Origin: a virus
Strand: one strand, 5' to 3'
DNA length: 39,049 nucleotides
IMG/VR virus record: IMGVR_UViG_3300037246_001116
Location: 1 to 39,049 of that record
A program made the translations under genes and the position numbers. A model generated the notes under the pieces. It saw only the letters and a list, made by a program, of their open reading frames with translations, did not search any database and was not told where the DNA came from. This document shows, one piece after another, positions 16,345-25,316 of this stretch (position 1 is the stretch's first letter; the number at the start of each line of letters is the position of its first letter).

Positions 16345-17641
16345 GATTTGTCAAAACTCCTTCTTTTGCTCTTTTCTCTCTGAGAAAATCTGCAGCGGTA
16401 TAAGTGTTTCCGTCATGTTTTTTTTCACAACTCGGACACGCATTTACCATTTCTGGGTTTTCAATAAAGAATGTTGATCCACAATCATCGCATTTGATAG
16501 ATTTTTTTAATTTTGCGTTTTTTACTGATTCGAATTCATGTATTGGAATGGAGTTATCATGTCTTTTAATTCCATCTTCATCAATTTCTCCAGAATGAAA
16601 TAATGGAGTTGAATCTCTTTCGAAAAATATTTTATCCTGTTCAGTGAAAGACATATCAAAATTATCATCGGGTGTAATGTCATCAGGACCACAGAGATCA
16701 TTAGTAACATCATTATTAAGCATACCATCCACAGAAAGAGGATTATCGGCGGTATTATAAACATCATCATCGAACACAATATCATCCAATAAGCTACTTA
16801 CCTTTACTTCTTTAAATATACATTCTTCACATACAGTTTTTGGTATTTCGGAGTCATCTACTTTATCTAATAATCGGTTAGTTTTAAACCATTCATCCCA
16901 CTCTTTTGTATGAGTCGATGGTGCTGTTGGTGGTGTTCCTCGCATATAATTTGCTGGAGTCACAAATTTTAAATTTTCTTCATCAGAAACAATTGTACCA
17001 TGATCCAATATTTTATAAAATTTAGTTGTAGTTTGTAAAAACCTTGTTTCGGTTGCATTTTCAATTCCTTCAATATAATCACATGGATCGACGGGTACTC
17101 TTTTATCGTTAATTACGATACATGCTGCAATTGAAACTTCATCTAGATTGATGTGACCAACTGTTATATGTAACCCATCAAAATATCTCTCATCTTTTTC
17201 ATCTGTAGTGGAATGAAATGCTCCAAAATCAGAATGACAATGTATTGTGCCACAATTGATGTATGAAGGATCCACAACAATATTATACTTACATCTTGAA
17301 TTACTTACCGTCTGATGTGGAATTGTGTAATCTATTTTTTTGAGTTTTGGATTTGTCGGGTGTGTTTTTAAATTGAGAATAACACCAGATTCACTATGAT
17401 ATTCCCCAAACGCTAGTTTGAAAAATCCAACAATTTTACCGAATACTTTTGCTTTAATCTTCGGTAATTTCATCCTTGCAAATTCAGGTAATTCTTCACC
17501 CATATTTATATGAGAAACTTTAATCATAGCATCAATTAAACCACTTTTCTTTTTTAAATATATATGTTTTGACACAATATAACAAGCATCATCTTCAGGT
17601 AATTTATCAGGCATTTTTTCAAAATAATAAACTGGTAACAT
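16334..17641 (-). CDS. JAB/JAMM metalloprotease (deubiquitinase-like) with C-terminal zinc ribbon
   Basis: A 435-residue protein. The JAMM signature is perfect: H134-C-H136, then S144 and D147 (IHCHSDFGAFHSTTD), with a glutamate in EYHSESGVIL (80-89) as the likely catalytic acid. This family removes Ub/Ubl proteins from isopeptide bonds or trims their C-termini. Since the neighbouring Ubl already ends in glycine, removal rather than maturation is the more likely job. Residues about 270-370 form a long acidic linker (for example FDDDVYNTADN). The C-terminus has a zinc ribbon with C384, C387, C402 and C405, perhaps for substrate or Ubl binding. Start ATG 17641 has AAAGG upstream. It is the first gene of the cassette, after a hairpin. 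Confidence 0.88.
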   Translation of the reverse strand: MLPVYYFEKMPDKLPEDDACYIVSKHIYLKKKSGLIDAMIKVSHINMGEELPEFARMKLPKIKAKVFGKIVGFFKLAFGEYHSESGVILNLKTHPTNPKLKKIDYTIPHQTVSNSRCKYNIVVDPSYINCGTIHCHSDFGAFHSTTDEKDERYFDGLHITVGHINLDEVSIAACIVINDKRVPVDPCDYIEGIENATETRFLQTTTKFYKILDHGTIVSDEENLKFVTPANYMRGTPPTAPSTHTKEWDEWFKTNRLLDKVDDSEIPKTVCEECIFKEVKVSSLLDDIVFDDDVYNTADNPLSVDGMLNNDVTNDLCGPDDITPDDNFDMSFTEQDKIFFERDSTPLFHSGEIDEDGIKRHDNSIPIHEFESVKNAKLKKSIKCDDCGSTFFIENPEMVNACPSCEKKHDGNTYTAADFLREKRAKEGVLTNHEE

Positions 17642-17661
17642 ACTTTACCTTTCATTGTTGT

Positions 17662-17685
17662 GATGGGAGATTTTAGTCTCCCATC
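17662..17685 (-). terminator. Nine-base-pair hairpin before the Ubl cassette
   Basis: A perfect stem (GATGGGAGA with TCTCCCATC) with a six-base loop starts four bases after the stop of the 1206-residue gene. There is no T-run after it; ACAACAATG follows. It lies directly before the ribosome site of the JAB gene, so it could reduce read-through or shape translation of the cassette. Terminator or 3'-stabilising function is inferred. Confidence 0.5.
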
Positions 17686-17688
17686 TGG

Positions 17689-20600
17689 TTAATTTTCTTC
17701 TTCCTGTTTAGGGAACACATTATCACTAGTTATTGCATATGATGGTATATCTAATTTTTTCCTGGCTATCATGTTATTCATATGTGTATGGGAAAAAAAG
17801 TTATTTTGAGGTCCAAGATAATTAAAAAACTTAAATGATTCTTTTTCTCTTGTTGATTTTTTAAGTATTCTTGGGGTTGGAAATGTTAGCAATGATGCGA
17901 CTAACATGTCACTCCTGACCCAATCATGTGATTTTTGATATGGACTATTATAATATGAATATGTGTGTAATGGGCCATATAGACCCGACTTCATATCTAA
18001 ATATGCCGATCCATTTTTTAATGAGCTGTTAGTCAAACTATAACACATATCATAATAACGTGTTCTAGGTCTTTTAATATCAACATTTATATTATCATAT
18101 TTTAAACCTAATGATACATTAGAATCATATACAGTTCTAAAGGAACTAAACTGACTATCAGCTACCACTGTCTGTATCATAAATTTATTAAAACCAGAAA
18201 ATGTATATAGGGTACCATTTTCCACCATACCTTCATATGAAGTTTTATCTATATTTGAAGTGTGTAATCGTCTATCATTAGTTATATGATTTACAAAATC
18301 ATTCCTCGTTTCTCTTGGATTTTCCACCATTCCAATTGTTATTTCATCTTCTGTTAATAATGGTGTTTTAATTTGAGATAAAATCGAGTCTCCATATATT
18401 ACCATAAAATCATCTTTCATTTCTGATGTGAATAGTCTGGTTTTTCCAGTATAAAATCGGATCTTAGCAGCAGTTAATTTATTGAGTTTGAATATCTTGA
18501 ATCTATCTAAAATAATATCGGCCCACATTGTATAACCACTTTTCATAATAGCCAGATCTCTGTTGTTAAATTTTATACAACACACCACTTCATCAACAGC
18601 ATTTTTTGGAAAATGCGGCATTCCTCCAATGTCAGCTTTTATGAAATCACCAGCTTCTAAATTATTAACTTCTTTGATAGCATGAGACATGCTATTTAAG
18701 CAATGTTGTCCACAGCTTGATATCATCGGTTGGAAGATAAGATCCTCGCTACCATCATCTACAACTGCATATAATGTTGCCACTTCCCCTCTAATAGCAC
18801 TATGAGGAATATCGCTGTGCATATTTTGTTGTATATTAGTGTTTGAAACTTTATCATGAGAATAAATTTTAGCTTGATCATTACGGATTTCACGATCACT
18901 ACTGTTAGGTGATAAAGTGGATAATAAACGTGAGTCAGGATATTTATCTACAACAGTTACAAAATCATATATTTTTTTAATGCTTGGGAGTTTGTTAGTG
19001 TTAGAATCCCAGTCGGACGTCAACATTATTTCGTCACCAACTTTAAAGTTAATATATTCTTTATCAGTCCCTGTTTCATATAAATCTCTTATGGTAAATA
19101 TTTTTACATCATCAACTTCTGATATACAAGATTTTAGATGATGGGCAGCTGGATAGAAAAACATTAGATCCCTCGGATATGCTTTTATTTCCTGCGTTGA
19201 TAATGAAGCATTATTCCCCTCACGCATAATTTTAAATGGAACTTCCGTGTCAGTTTCACTTCTAGGTATAGCCTGATAAACTGTTTGACCTACAATAACT
19301 GTTTCAGAACCATTTATTGTTGGTACGGTTACTTCAATTTCATTATTTTCAGATTGCATTCCTATAATATACCTTGGTAAAGGAATAAGTAATTGATATA
19401 TATCATTTTCCATGTCTTCAAATGGAATTAAATCTTCTATATTTAATGTAATTTCATTCGAATCAGAATCCGATGGAGTAAATTTATAATTCACGGTTAG
19501 TACATCTGTATTCATATTCGAATAATGATGCTTTTTGGGTTCCATAGTTATTTTTTGTACTTTGGCTGATCCTGTTATAATCTCACTTAAATGATCAAAA
19601 ATATTATATGGAGATGGCGCATCTTTTGTTTTAATTAATTCTCTACGTCTAAAAGAAAATGGGGAATTATTCTTTATATTGAAGATATTATCTTCATCAT
19701 CAGTTTTATTTTTAGTAGAAAATGTGAACATCAAATCAACTTTTCTAATATGTGGGTCCTCATGATTTTTCTCGATATGTAATGTTCCCTCATTACTTAA
19801 TTCAAATACATAAAAACCTTCGTTCTCACGAATAGATTTTATTATATCATATTTACTGTTATCTTCACTTTTAATATCTGTGATAATTATATCGCCAATA
19901 TTAAAACTTTTTCCCCCAAGTATAGCATTTTCTATATAATTTTTAGCTTTTCTATAACTGGATACCACAAAGGCAATACCTTTATCAGTTAATGGAATTC
20001 GGTGTATTTTTTTATTTGTGTCTTTTATTTGTACGTGTGTTATAGTAGAATCCTTTTCGATAAGGACAGATTCATTAACCTCATAAGTTTTTAGTCCATC
20101 AAACGAAATAATTTTAAACTTTTTATCCTTTTCTGTCTTAGTTTTTAATAGTGACCCAATTAGTATTTTATGTCCTTCGAGATGAATTGTATCTGAGATT
20201 CCCGTAGAATGTTTTTGAGCGACACCATCATTTAAATCAATAACTGAATCCCCATATTTGTCTTTACCAGTAAAACCATCGGCTATACTGTGAGCATTTA
20301 TTGTGTGTATTGGTTCATTGAAGTTTTTTGAGTCCTTTTTTCTTACCCCTTGATTATATATAAATGAAGCAACTGACATACGGTGTTCTAGTATAGAGTT
20401 TTCATTGAGTGTTAATGTAAATATTTTCTCTGGATTAACATATGAATTAAACTCCCATTCAAACCAGTTCCCCAGAAAATTTACATTCCCATACGTTTCT
20501 GGACCAGCTGTAATATCTGCATTAAATCTGTTATTCCAAAAGTAACCAGTCATTTTTTCAACATATTTTTTGATATTAATAAGACCGTAATTTCCAAGTG

Positions 20601-21309
20601 TCATCTTTCCAGTACAGACACTACCACCATAACTTACATTTGATAATGGGAATTGATATAAATAATCGGTGAATGTGTTAACTGGTTCTAAAGAGATTGC
20701 TGCTTTCATTTTAGAAATAGTTGTTTCCTCTACTCCACGACGACCCCGCGTACGCATAATCTCTATCAAGATATATGTATATGGAAAATAAACTCTAAAA
20801 TTTAATTTGTAATGCTCCTTTTTTACATTTGTTATTATTTGTTTTTCTACACTCTTTATATATTGAGTTCTCAAATTTATTTGCTTTTGAACTTCTTCTT
20901 TTTGCTCAGGAAGAACTTCATTCTTTTCAAGTACCCCAGTTTGAGCATTAAATTTATTATACATTTTTGCAACAAGAGACATAACGGCAGTCTTATTTGA
21001 AAGCCTGAAGGTTCTCACTCCAGGTATTTCTTGCATCAAAAAAGCATCTTTTGTAGAATCTACTTTTGTTGTATAAATGCAACCAGTTGGTAATAACATA
21101 GTTGCGTTCCGAGATAAAATCTCAGTGTTAATGTTGCTGAATATATCATTAAAAGATTTTCTAATGACAGATTTGGGCCCGTCTACATCTTCTTCTGAGT
21201 ATGCCATTGTTGCGATATCACTTTTAAAATTCAAAACAATTGATTGCGGATAAATATCGTCAACATCAAACGAATTATCACCAGTAACACCGATAGTATT
21301 TTCAGACAT
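17689..21309 (-). CDS. Unrecognised large protein, 1206 residues
   Basis: No family recognised. The start ATG 21309 (MSENTIGVTGDNSFDVDDIY) has AAAGGA nine bases upstream; the frame is open 22 codons further but without a ribosome site. The protein looks soluble and mainly beta/mixed, with no membrane spans. Landmarks include an early Lys/Glu-rich helix near residues 140-185, a Trp/Phe/Tyr/Asn-rich segment (GYFWNNRFNADITAGPETYG, about residues 265-285), several small beta-barrel-like repeats with the theme GDIIITDIKSED, KVGDEIMLTSDWDSN and LEAGDFIKADIGG, and an aromatic C-terminal region. Neither Walker nor metal-protease motifs are visible. It directly precedes the JAB-E1-Ubl genes, separated only by a hairpin. 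It could be a virion protein, a modification target or a scaffold; none is proven. Confidence 0.85.
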   Translation of the reverse strand: MSENTIGVTGDNSFDVDDIYPQSIVLNFKSDIATMAYSEEDVDGPKSVIRKSFNDIFSNINTEILSRNATMLLPTGCIYTTKVDSTKDAFLMQEIPGVRTFRLSNKTAVMSLVAKMYNKFNAQTGVLEKNEVLPEQKEEVQKQINLRTQYIKSVEKQIITNVKKEHYKLNFRVYFPYTYILIEIMRTRGRRGVEETTISKMKAAISLEPVNTFTDYLYQFPLSNVSYGGSVCTGKMTLGNYGLINIKKYVEKMTGYFWNNRFNADITAGPETYGNVNFLGNWFEWEFNSYVNPEKIFTLTLNENSILEHRMSVASFIYNQGVRKKDSKNFNEPIHTINAHSIADGFTGKDKYGDSVIDLNDGVAQKHSTGISDTIHLEGHKILIGSLLKTKTEKDKKFKIISFDGLKTYEVNESVLIEKDSTITHVQIKDTNKKIHRIPLTDKGIAFVVSSYRKAKNYIENAILGGKSFNIGDIIITDIKSEDNSKYDIIKSIRENEGFYVFELSNEGTLHIEKNHEDPHIRKVDLMFTFSTKNKTDDEDNIFNIKNNSPFSFRRRELIKTKDAPSPYNIFDHLSEIITGSAKVQKITMEPKKHHYSNMNTDVLTVNYKFTPSDSDSNEITLNIEDLIPFEDMENDIYQLLIPLPRYIIGMQSENNEIEVTVPTINGSETVIVGQTVYQAIPRSETDTEVPFKIMREGNNASLSTQEIKAYPRDLMFFYPAAHHLKSCISEVDDVKIFTIRDLYETGTDKEYINFKVGDEIMLTSDWDSNTNKLPSIKKIYDFVTVVDKYPDSRLLSTLSPNSSDREIRNDQAKIYSHDKVSNTNIQQNMHSDIPHSAIRGEVATLYAVVDDGSEDLIFQPMISSCGQHCLNSMSHAIKEVNNLEAGDFIKADIGGMPHFPKNAVDEVVCCIKFNNRDLAIMKSGYTMWADIILDRFKIFKLNKLTAAKIRFYTGKTRLFTSEMKDDFMVIYGDSILSQIKTPLLTEDEITIGMVENPRETRNDFVNHITNDRRLHTSNIDKTSYEGMVENGTLYTFSGFNKFMIQTVVADSQFSSFRTVYDSNVSLGLKYDNINVDIKRPRTRYYDMCYSLTNSSLKNGSAYLDMKSGLYGPLHTYSYYNSPYQKSHDWVRSDMLVASLLTFPTPRILKKSTREKESFKFFNYLGPQNNFFSHTHMNNMIARKKLDIPSYAITSDNVFPKQEEEN

Positions 21310-21325
21310 TTCTTTTTCCTTTATA

Positions 21326-21748
21326 TTAAAGGTTTTTTGTTTCTTTACCAAGATAAGCTTTATATACCTTGGCAAACCCTGTTACGATATGATTTGGTTT
21401 CGTTGATTCAATTATATGGCGATTTTTCATTTTAAATGTTCCAGTTGCGCCAAAATCAACATAATAACAAACTGACCACCCATCCAAAGGATCCCTTTCC
21501 AAAGCAATATAACACACTTCTTTTTGACTTTTTTGATAGGGAACTGGAAGTATAAGATACATATTAGCTCCACTTATAATTTCTGATTCTATTATATCAA
21601 GAGATACTGTATCCATTTTCTTCATTTCTTGATCTTGGATTCTATTACATAATTCAGCTATTATAATATCATCATCATCTTCAGCCCTTATAGTTGGGTC
21701 AGCTTTTATTTCTTCGATTACTTTTTGTAGGATTGTTGATCCATTCAT
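21326..21748 (-). CDS. Unknown small protein, 140 residues
   Basis: Not recognised. The N-terminal half is helical and acidic (AEDDDDIIIAELCNRIQDQE, about 22-41), followed by a strand-rich half with LILPVPYQKSQKEVCYIALE and a short WSVCYYVDFGATGTFKMKN segment. No catalytic motif. The ATG at 21748 shares a base with the upstream stop (TAATG), so it is translationally coupled to the DUF2693-like gene. The 1206-residue gene starts 17 bases after its stop. Confidence 0.75.
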   Translation of the reverse strand: MNGSTILQKVIEEIKADPTIRAEDDDDIIIAELCNRIQDQEMKKMDTVSLDIIESEIISGANMYLILPVPYQKSQKEVCYIALERDPLDGWSVCYYVDFGATGTFKMKNRHIIESTKPNHIVTGFAKVYKAYLGKETKNL

Positions 21749-22086
21749 TATTTTTTACCTTTCACTTGTGGGATATTTATTTTGAATCTCTCTGGAACTT
21801 TTCTATTGTTAGGAAATTCTACCCAATCAGCTGTTGCAAACGGTACTGATCTCCATCCTTTTTTCTCTAGATCATAAACATGAATGATTCCTTTTTCATT
21901 CATCGTTTTCATAATCTTAACAAGGTCCACAGATTTTGGATGGTCCTTCTTTGGAATCTTTGTGAAATCTAAAGTGAATTTCATTATTCTGATTGTTCCA
22001 TCTCTTTTGACAAACTTTACAGTCGCTTCACGCTCATCATAAATCTTCTGCCAAAAGTCTAATGCTGTTTTAATAGTATCTGCCAT
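21748..22086 (-). CDS. DUF2693-like small protein (SH3/Sm-like barrel)
   Basis: A 112-residue protein with the pattern TVKFVKRDGTIRIMKFTLDF (about 22-41), a linker KIPKKDHPK, then GIIHVYDLEKKGWRSVPFAT (about 66-85) and ADWVEF. This matches the small beta-barrel DUF2693 proteins common in T4-like and other large phages, often annotated as SH3-fold proteins of unknown function. A nucleic-acid-binding role is possible but not shown. ATG 22086 has GGAGGAG close upstream. It is probably co-transcribed with the radical SAM gene before it (gap of 10 bases) and overlaps the next gene by one base. Confidence 0.7.
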   Translation of the reverse strand: MADTIKTALDFWQKIYDEREATVKFVKRDGTIRIMKFTLDFTKIPKKDHPKSVDLVKIMKTMNEKGIIHVYDLEKKGWRSVPFATADWVEFPNNRKVPERFKINIPQVKGKK

Positions 22087-22096
22087 AACTCCTCCA

Positions 22097-23107
22097 TTAA
22101 TGACTAATTATTTTATTTGCTTCATTTTCGTTGTCGTCAATATATTTACTCATCATCATACAGGTATGATTACAACCTTTGCAATATGCTCGTTTCTCCA
22201 TTGATATTCTTTTCTGAAGCCAGCTTTCTAAGCGATTTTTATTTAATTCACCTGACTTGAACAATGTTTTATAATTAATACTGTGAATCGTCATTCCACC
22301 CCCGATTCTTAAACATGTTCTAAGACTGCCATTCGAGTCTATGGTTATGTTATGAACTGATTTTTCTAATTCACAATCATAAGTGGAATCTATATGCTTA
22401 AATAATGTTGGTAATATTTCTTCTTTCATGTGAATTAAAAGATTATCATTACTCATAAGCTTATCATATAATTTATTCAAACTTGGTGAATGTTTTATTA
22501 ATTTGCTGTCAGCAGAATATGCTGAAAAATCATACATAAAATTTTTATTAATATCAATTGCTGTTAAACTTGAATATATACCAACACCAGATAACATTCT
22601 TATAAGATTATACGTATATCTCATATTATATTTTGTCATTGTCACTTCTGCCACAACATCATCAACATATTTTTTCATTTTTAATAAAAACCCAAATCCA
22701 GCTCCACTTTTTAATTGACTAATTTTTGATGTTGGTTCCATTAAAACTGTTGGATCAATTGATGCTGAGTAGCCTCTAAATCCACCAGCCTTCTCCATAA
22801 CATCAAAAATTACAGGATGGAGTTCTCTGGTGGAATTTGAGATTATGGTATATAAAATATCTTGTTCATTACAAAATTTAATTATATCACTGAGATCCTT
22901 TCTCAGAAATGGTTCTCCCCCATAAAATATATGAAATAAATTTGGGTTATATATTCTAAATTTGTCTAATAATTTTATAACTTCATTTGCGGGAAGTTCA
23001 TGCTTCATATCATATTCTATTGTTGATTTACTTCGTCTAATAATCCCACAATATTCACAACTTAAATTACACCTTCTGGTTAATAACCAATTTATAATTC
23101 TAATCAT
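22097..23107 (-). CDS. Radical SAM protein with SPASM-like C-terminal cysteine cluster
   Basis: A 336-residue protein. The [4Fe-4S]/SAM motif is canonical: C13-x3-C17-x2-C20 in RRCNLSCEYC, followed by a GGEPFLRKD segment typical of radical SAM enzymes. The C-terminal third has more cysteines (SLRTCLRIGG, then AYCKGCNHTC with C309, C312 and C316), as in SPASM or twitch domains that hold auxiliary clusters. Such enzymes often modify peptides or proteins. Length and C-terminal cysteines argue against QueE. Start ATG 23107 (MIRIINWLLT) is set by GAGGGA just upstream; longer in-frame starts overlap the gp46 gene. No precursor peptide is obvious nearby. Substrate unknown. Confidence 0.82.
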   Translation of the reverse strand: MIRIINWLLTRRCNLSCEYCGIIRRSKSTIEYDMKHELPANEVIKLLDKFRIYNPNLFHIFYGGEPFLRKDLSDIIKFCNEQDILYTIISNSTRELHPVIFDVMEKAGGFRGYSASIDPTVLMEPTSKISQLKSGAGFGFLLKMKKYVDDVVAEVTMTKYNMRYTYNLIRMLSGVGIYSSLTAIDINKNFMYDFSAYSADSKLIKHSPSLNKLYDKLMSNDNLLIHMKEEILPTLFKHIDSTYDCELEKSVHNITIDSNGSLRTCLRIGGGMTIHSINYKTLFKSGELNKNRLESWLQKRISMEKRAYCKGCNHTCMMMSKYIDDNENEANKIISH

Positions 23108-23117
23108 ATTTCCCTCG

Positions 23118-25307
23118 TCATGTGAGCTGAATATGACGATCAGCCTCCAATTGATCTTGATGCCTATGTGAGACAATCAAGAGTGAGCGATTTGACTTAA
23201 GACTATTCATAATACCACAAACATATCCGATATTAGAATCATCCAGGGCATCGAATATTTCATCGAATGCAAATAGATTAAATTCCACACCACCCAACTC
23301 CATTTTTAAATCTCTTAGAGTTAGAATCGTGGCTACATCTATCAGTCGAGTTTGACCACCAGATAATTGTTTTCTATTATGTACTCTGGTTTTTGTATCC
23401 AGAACATTTACTGCAAACTTGTCCCTATACTCTCCAGTTTTTGTTTGTGATTGTGTATCAAATGTTACGATGTAGCGACCATTCGATAATAGATCAAGAT
23501 ACTTTTTCATTGATTTGTTCATAATTGGAACAGCATCATCTATAAGCATAGATGGGATTCCACTCTTTGAAAATGCCTCTTTCCAAAATTCTAGTCGTTT
23601 GATCTCTTCATTTACTTTTTCTGTCTTTTTATTTGAATCTACAATAATCTTAAGCTGCTTCTGTTTGTTGGTTTTAGATTGTTTCAATGTAGTATCATCA
23701 AATTCTTTTTCTAATAACACTCTATCTTGATCTTCGAGATTTGTAATCGTCATTTTATATTTGGTGATCTTTGCTTCCATCTCGGTTTTCTTTCTTTCTT
23801 TCTCTTCTTCCAACCTCAATTCTGTCTCAGCAGCATTATATTCGATTTGTTTTTCTTTGGCTTTTTCTTCGAGATCTTTAATTCCTGCTCTCAAATTCTT
23901 ATTTGCCATTTCAGCTATTTGCTGTTTTACTGATATCAATCTATCTTCTGCTTCTTTGAGTTCAGCAGCTTTTTTAGTGGATAGCTCTTCTATTTCTGTA
24001 CTGATGTGAGATAATTCTATAGTTTGTTTGTCCCCAAGTTTTTTCTTTTTCAGGGATAATTTATTCGACTTTGTATCTAGAAGCTTCACATTGTTTTTGC
24101 GGATTTTTACATTATCTTGTAAATCCTTAATAATATGAGCTATATGATCTAGTGCTTTACCCTCAATTGTTCCAAGGCATGTAGGACACTCAGAACCAAC
24201 AGCGAGATCTGTTTCTTCGAGCTCTTTTATTCTATCGTCAGTAGAAGAAATATGTGCTGCTTCTCCCGCCTTCTCAACGTTTAGAACAGATTCGTCTTGT
24301 GTTATCAGTCGAATAGATTCGGTAAATGTATCGATAAGAGCTCTTTTCTTATCAGTCACTTCTATCGATAAATTTTGATATATTACCGCTATCTCTTTTA
24401 ATTTTTCAGTTTTTGCAGCTGTAAGTTCATTTACTTTTATATTCGCTTCTGCTGTAATAGTGGTCTTTATATTTCCAGCGTCTCCAGCAATCTTTTCCAT
24501 TTCAGTTTTCAATTGAAATACTTTTTCTCGTACATCATTGATACTGTTAATTGGTAAAGTTGCTAAAGTATCTTCTGATAATTTGAGCATTTCTTTCGTT
24601 GATAATATAACTTCTTGAAGCCCTTGTGATTTTGTTTTCTTATCTATTTCATACGTTTTAGATTTCTGTATTTCAGTTAATATTTGTTCTTCAATGTTTG
24701 TTATAACACCATTGGCAATATCTATCTTAGTTAATATATCTCGAATTTGTGCTCCAAGAGTATCCAATTCTTTAGATGCTGTTTTACTAAAATGTCCGTA
24801 TTTTAAGAGATCTAAAATTTTCCAGAATATAGCTTTTTGATCGGTGTCAGTCAGATCAGTAAAGAAGTCCTTTACTTTCTGTCCGAACATCAAAGTATTT
24901 GTGAAAGCTTTTCTATCACAAATCAATCTTTCTATTTCTGGCAAACATTCTTTATGTCCAACTTTATATGGCTTGTCATCATTATTTCTAGTTATGTGAA
25001 CCGTGTTTCTATATTTAGTGTGTTTATGATATCGTTCAACCAGATAAGAATCGCCGCCATCTTCTTTAAATTTCACCCATGTACGACAATTCTTTTCAAC
25101 TATATTATTAACAACATCATCACCTCTTTCACCCTTACTGGTTATACCATAAAAGGTAAATGACATAGCATCCAAACTGATTGTTTTTCCAACACCGTTG
25201 GGTCCAGTTATAAGTGTTAACGAATTTTCGGGACACTCTAAAATGAATGGTTCGGTATACGGACCATAATTTTCCATTCCAATTTCTGTAAATATTATTC
25301 TTCTCAC
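23118..25307 (-). CDS. 46-like: Recombination nuclease ATPase subunit, gp46/SbcC/Rad50-like
   Basis: A 729-residue SMC-type ATPase. Walker A GPNGVGKT (35-42), long heptad coiled coils on both sides of a zinc hook CPTC (374-377), ABC signature LSGGQ (648-652), Walker B LFAFDEIFDALDD with D682/E683, and an H-loop IVSHRHQD. Paired with the gp47-like nuclease upstream it should form the Mre11-Rad50-type complex that resects DNA ends for recombination-dependent replication and, in T4, helps degrade host DNA. The start codon is GTG 25307 with AAGGAG upstream, nine bases after the gp47 stop. The length resembles small phage forms rather than the 1000-residue bacterial SbcC. Confidence 0.95.
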   Translation of the reverse strand: MRRIIFTEIGMENYGPYTEPFILECPENSLTLITGPNGVGKTISLDAMSFTFYGITSKGERGDDVVNNIVEKNCRTWVKFKEDGGDSYLVERYHKHTKYRNTVHITRNNDDKPYKVGHKECLPEIERLICDRKAFTNTLMFGQKVKDFFTDLTDTDQKAIFWKILDLLKYGHFSKTASKELDTLGAQIRDILTKIDIANGVITNIEEQILTEIQKSKTYEIDKKTKSQGLQEVILSTKEMLKLSEDTLATLPINSINDVREKVFQLKTEMEKIAGDAGNIKTTITAEANIKVNELTAAKTEKLKEIAVIYQNLSIEVTDKKRALIDTFTESIRLITQDESVLNVEKAGEAAHISSTDDRIKELEETDLAVGSECPTCLGTIEGKALDHIAHIIKDLQDNVKIRKNNVKLLDTKSNKLSLKKKKLGDKQTIELSHISTEIEELSTKKAAELKEAEDRLISVKQQIAEMANKNLRAGIKDLEEKAKEKQIEYNAAETELRLEEEKERKKTEMEAKITKYKMTITNLEDQDRVLLEKEFDDTTLKQSKTNKQKQLKIIVDSNKKTEKVNEEIKRLEFWKEAFSKSGIPSMLIDDAVPIMNKSMKKYLDLLSNGRYIVTFDTQSQTKTGEYRDKFAVNVLDTKTRVHNRKQLSGGQTRLIDVATILTLRDLKMELGGVEFNLFAFDEIFDALDDSNIGYVCGIMNSLKSNRSLLIVSHRHQDQLEADRHIQLT

Positions 25308-25316
25308 GTTATCTCC

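Noticed and set aside
22097-23107. Naming the radical SAM protein QueE to complete the deazaguanine pathway
   Set aside because: It is longer than QueE and has a C-terminal cysteine cluster typical of SPASM-like proteins; context is not with FolE2 or QueD.
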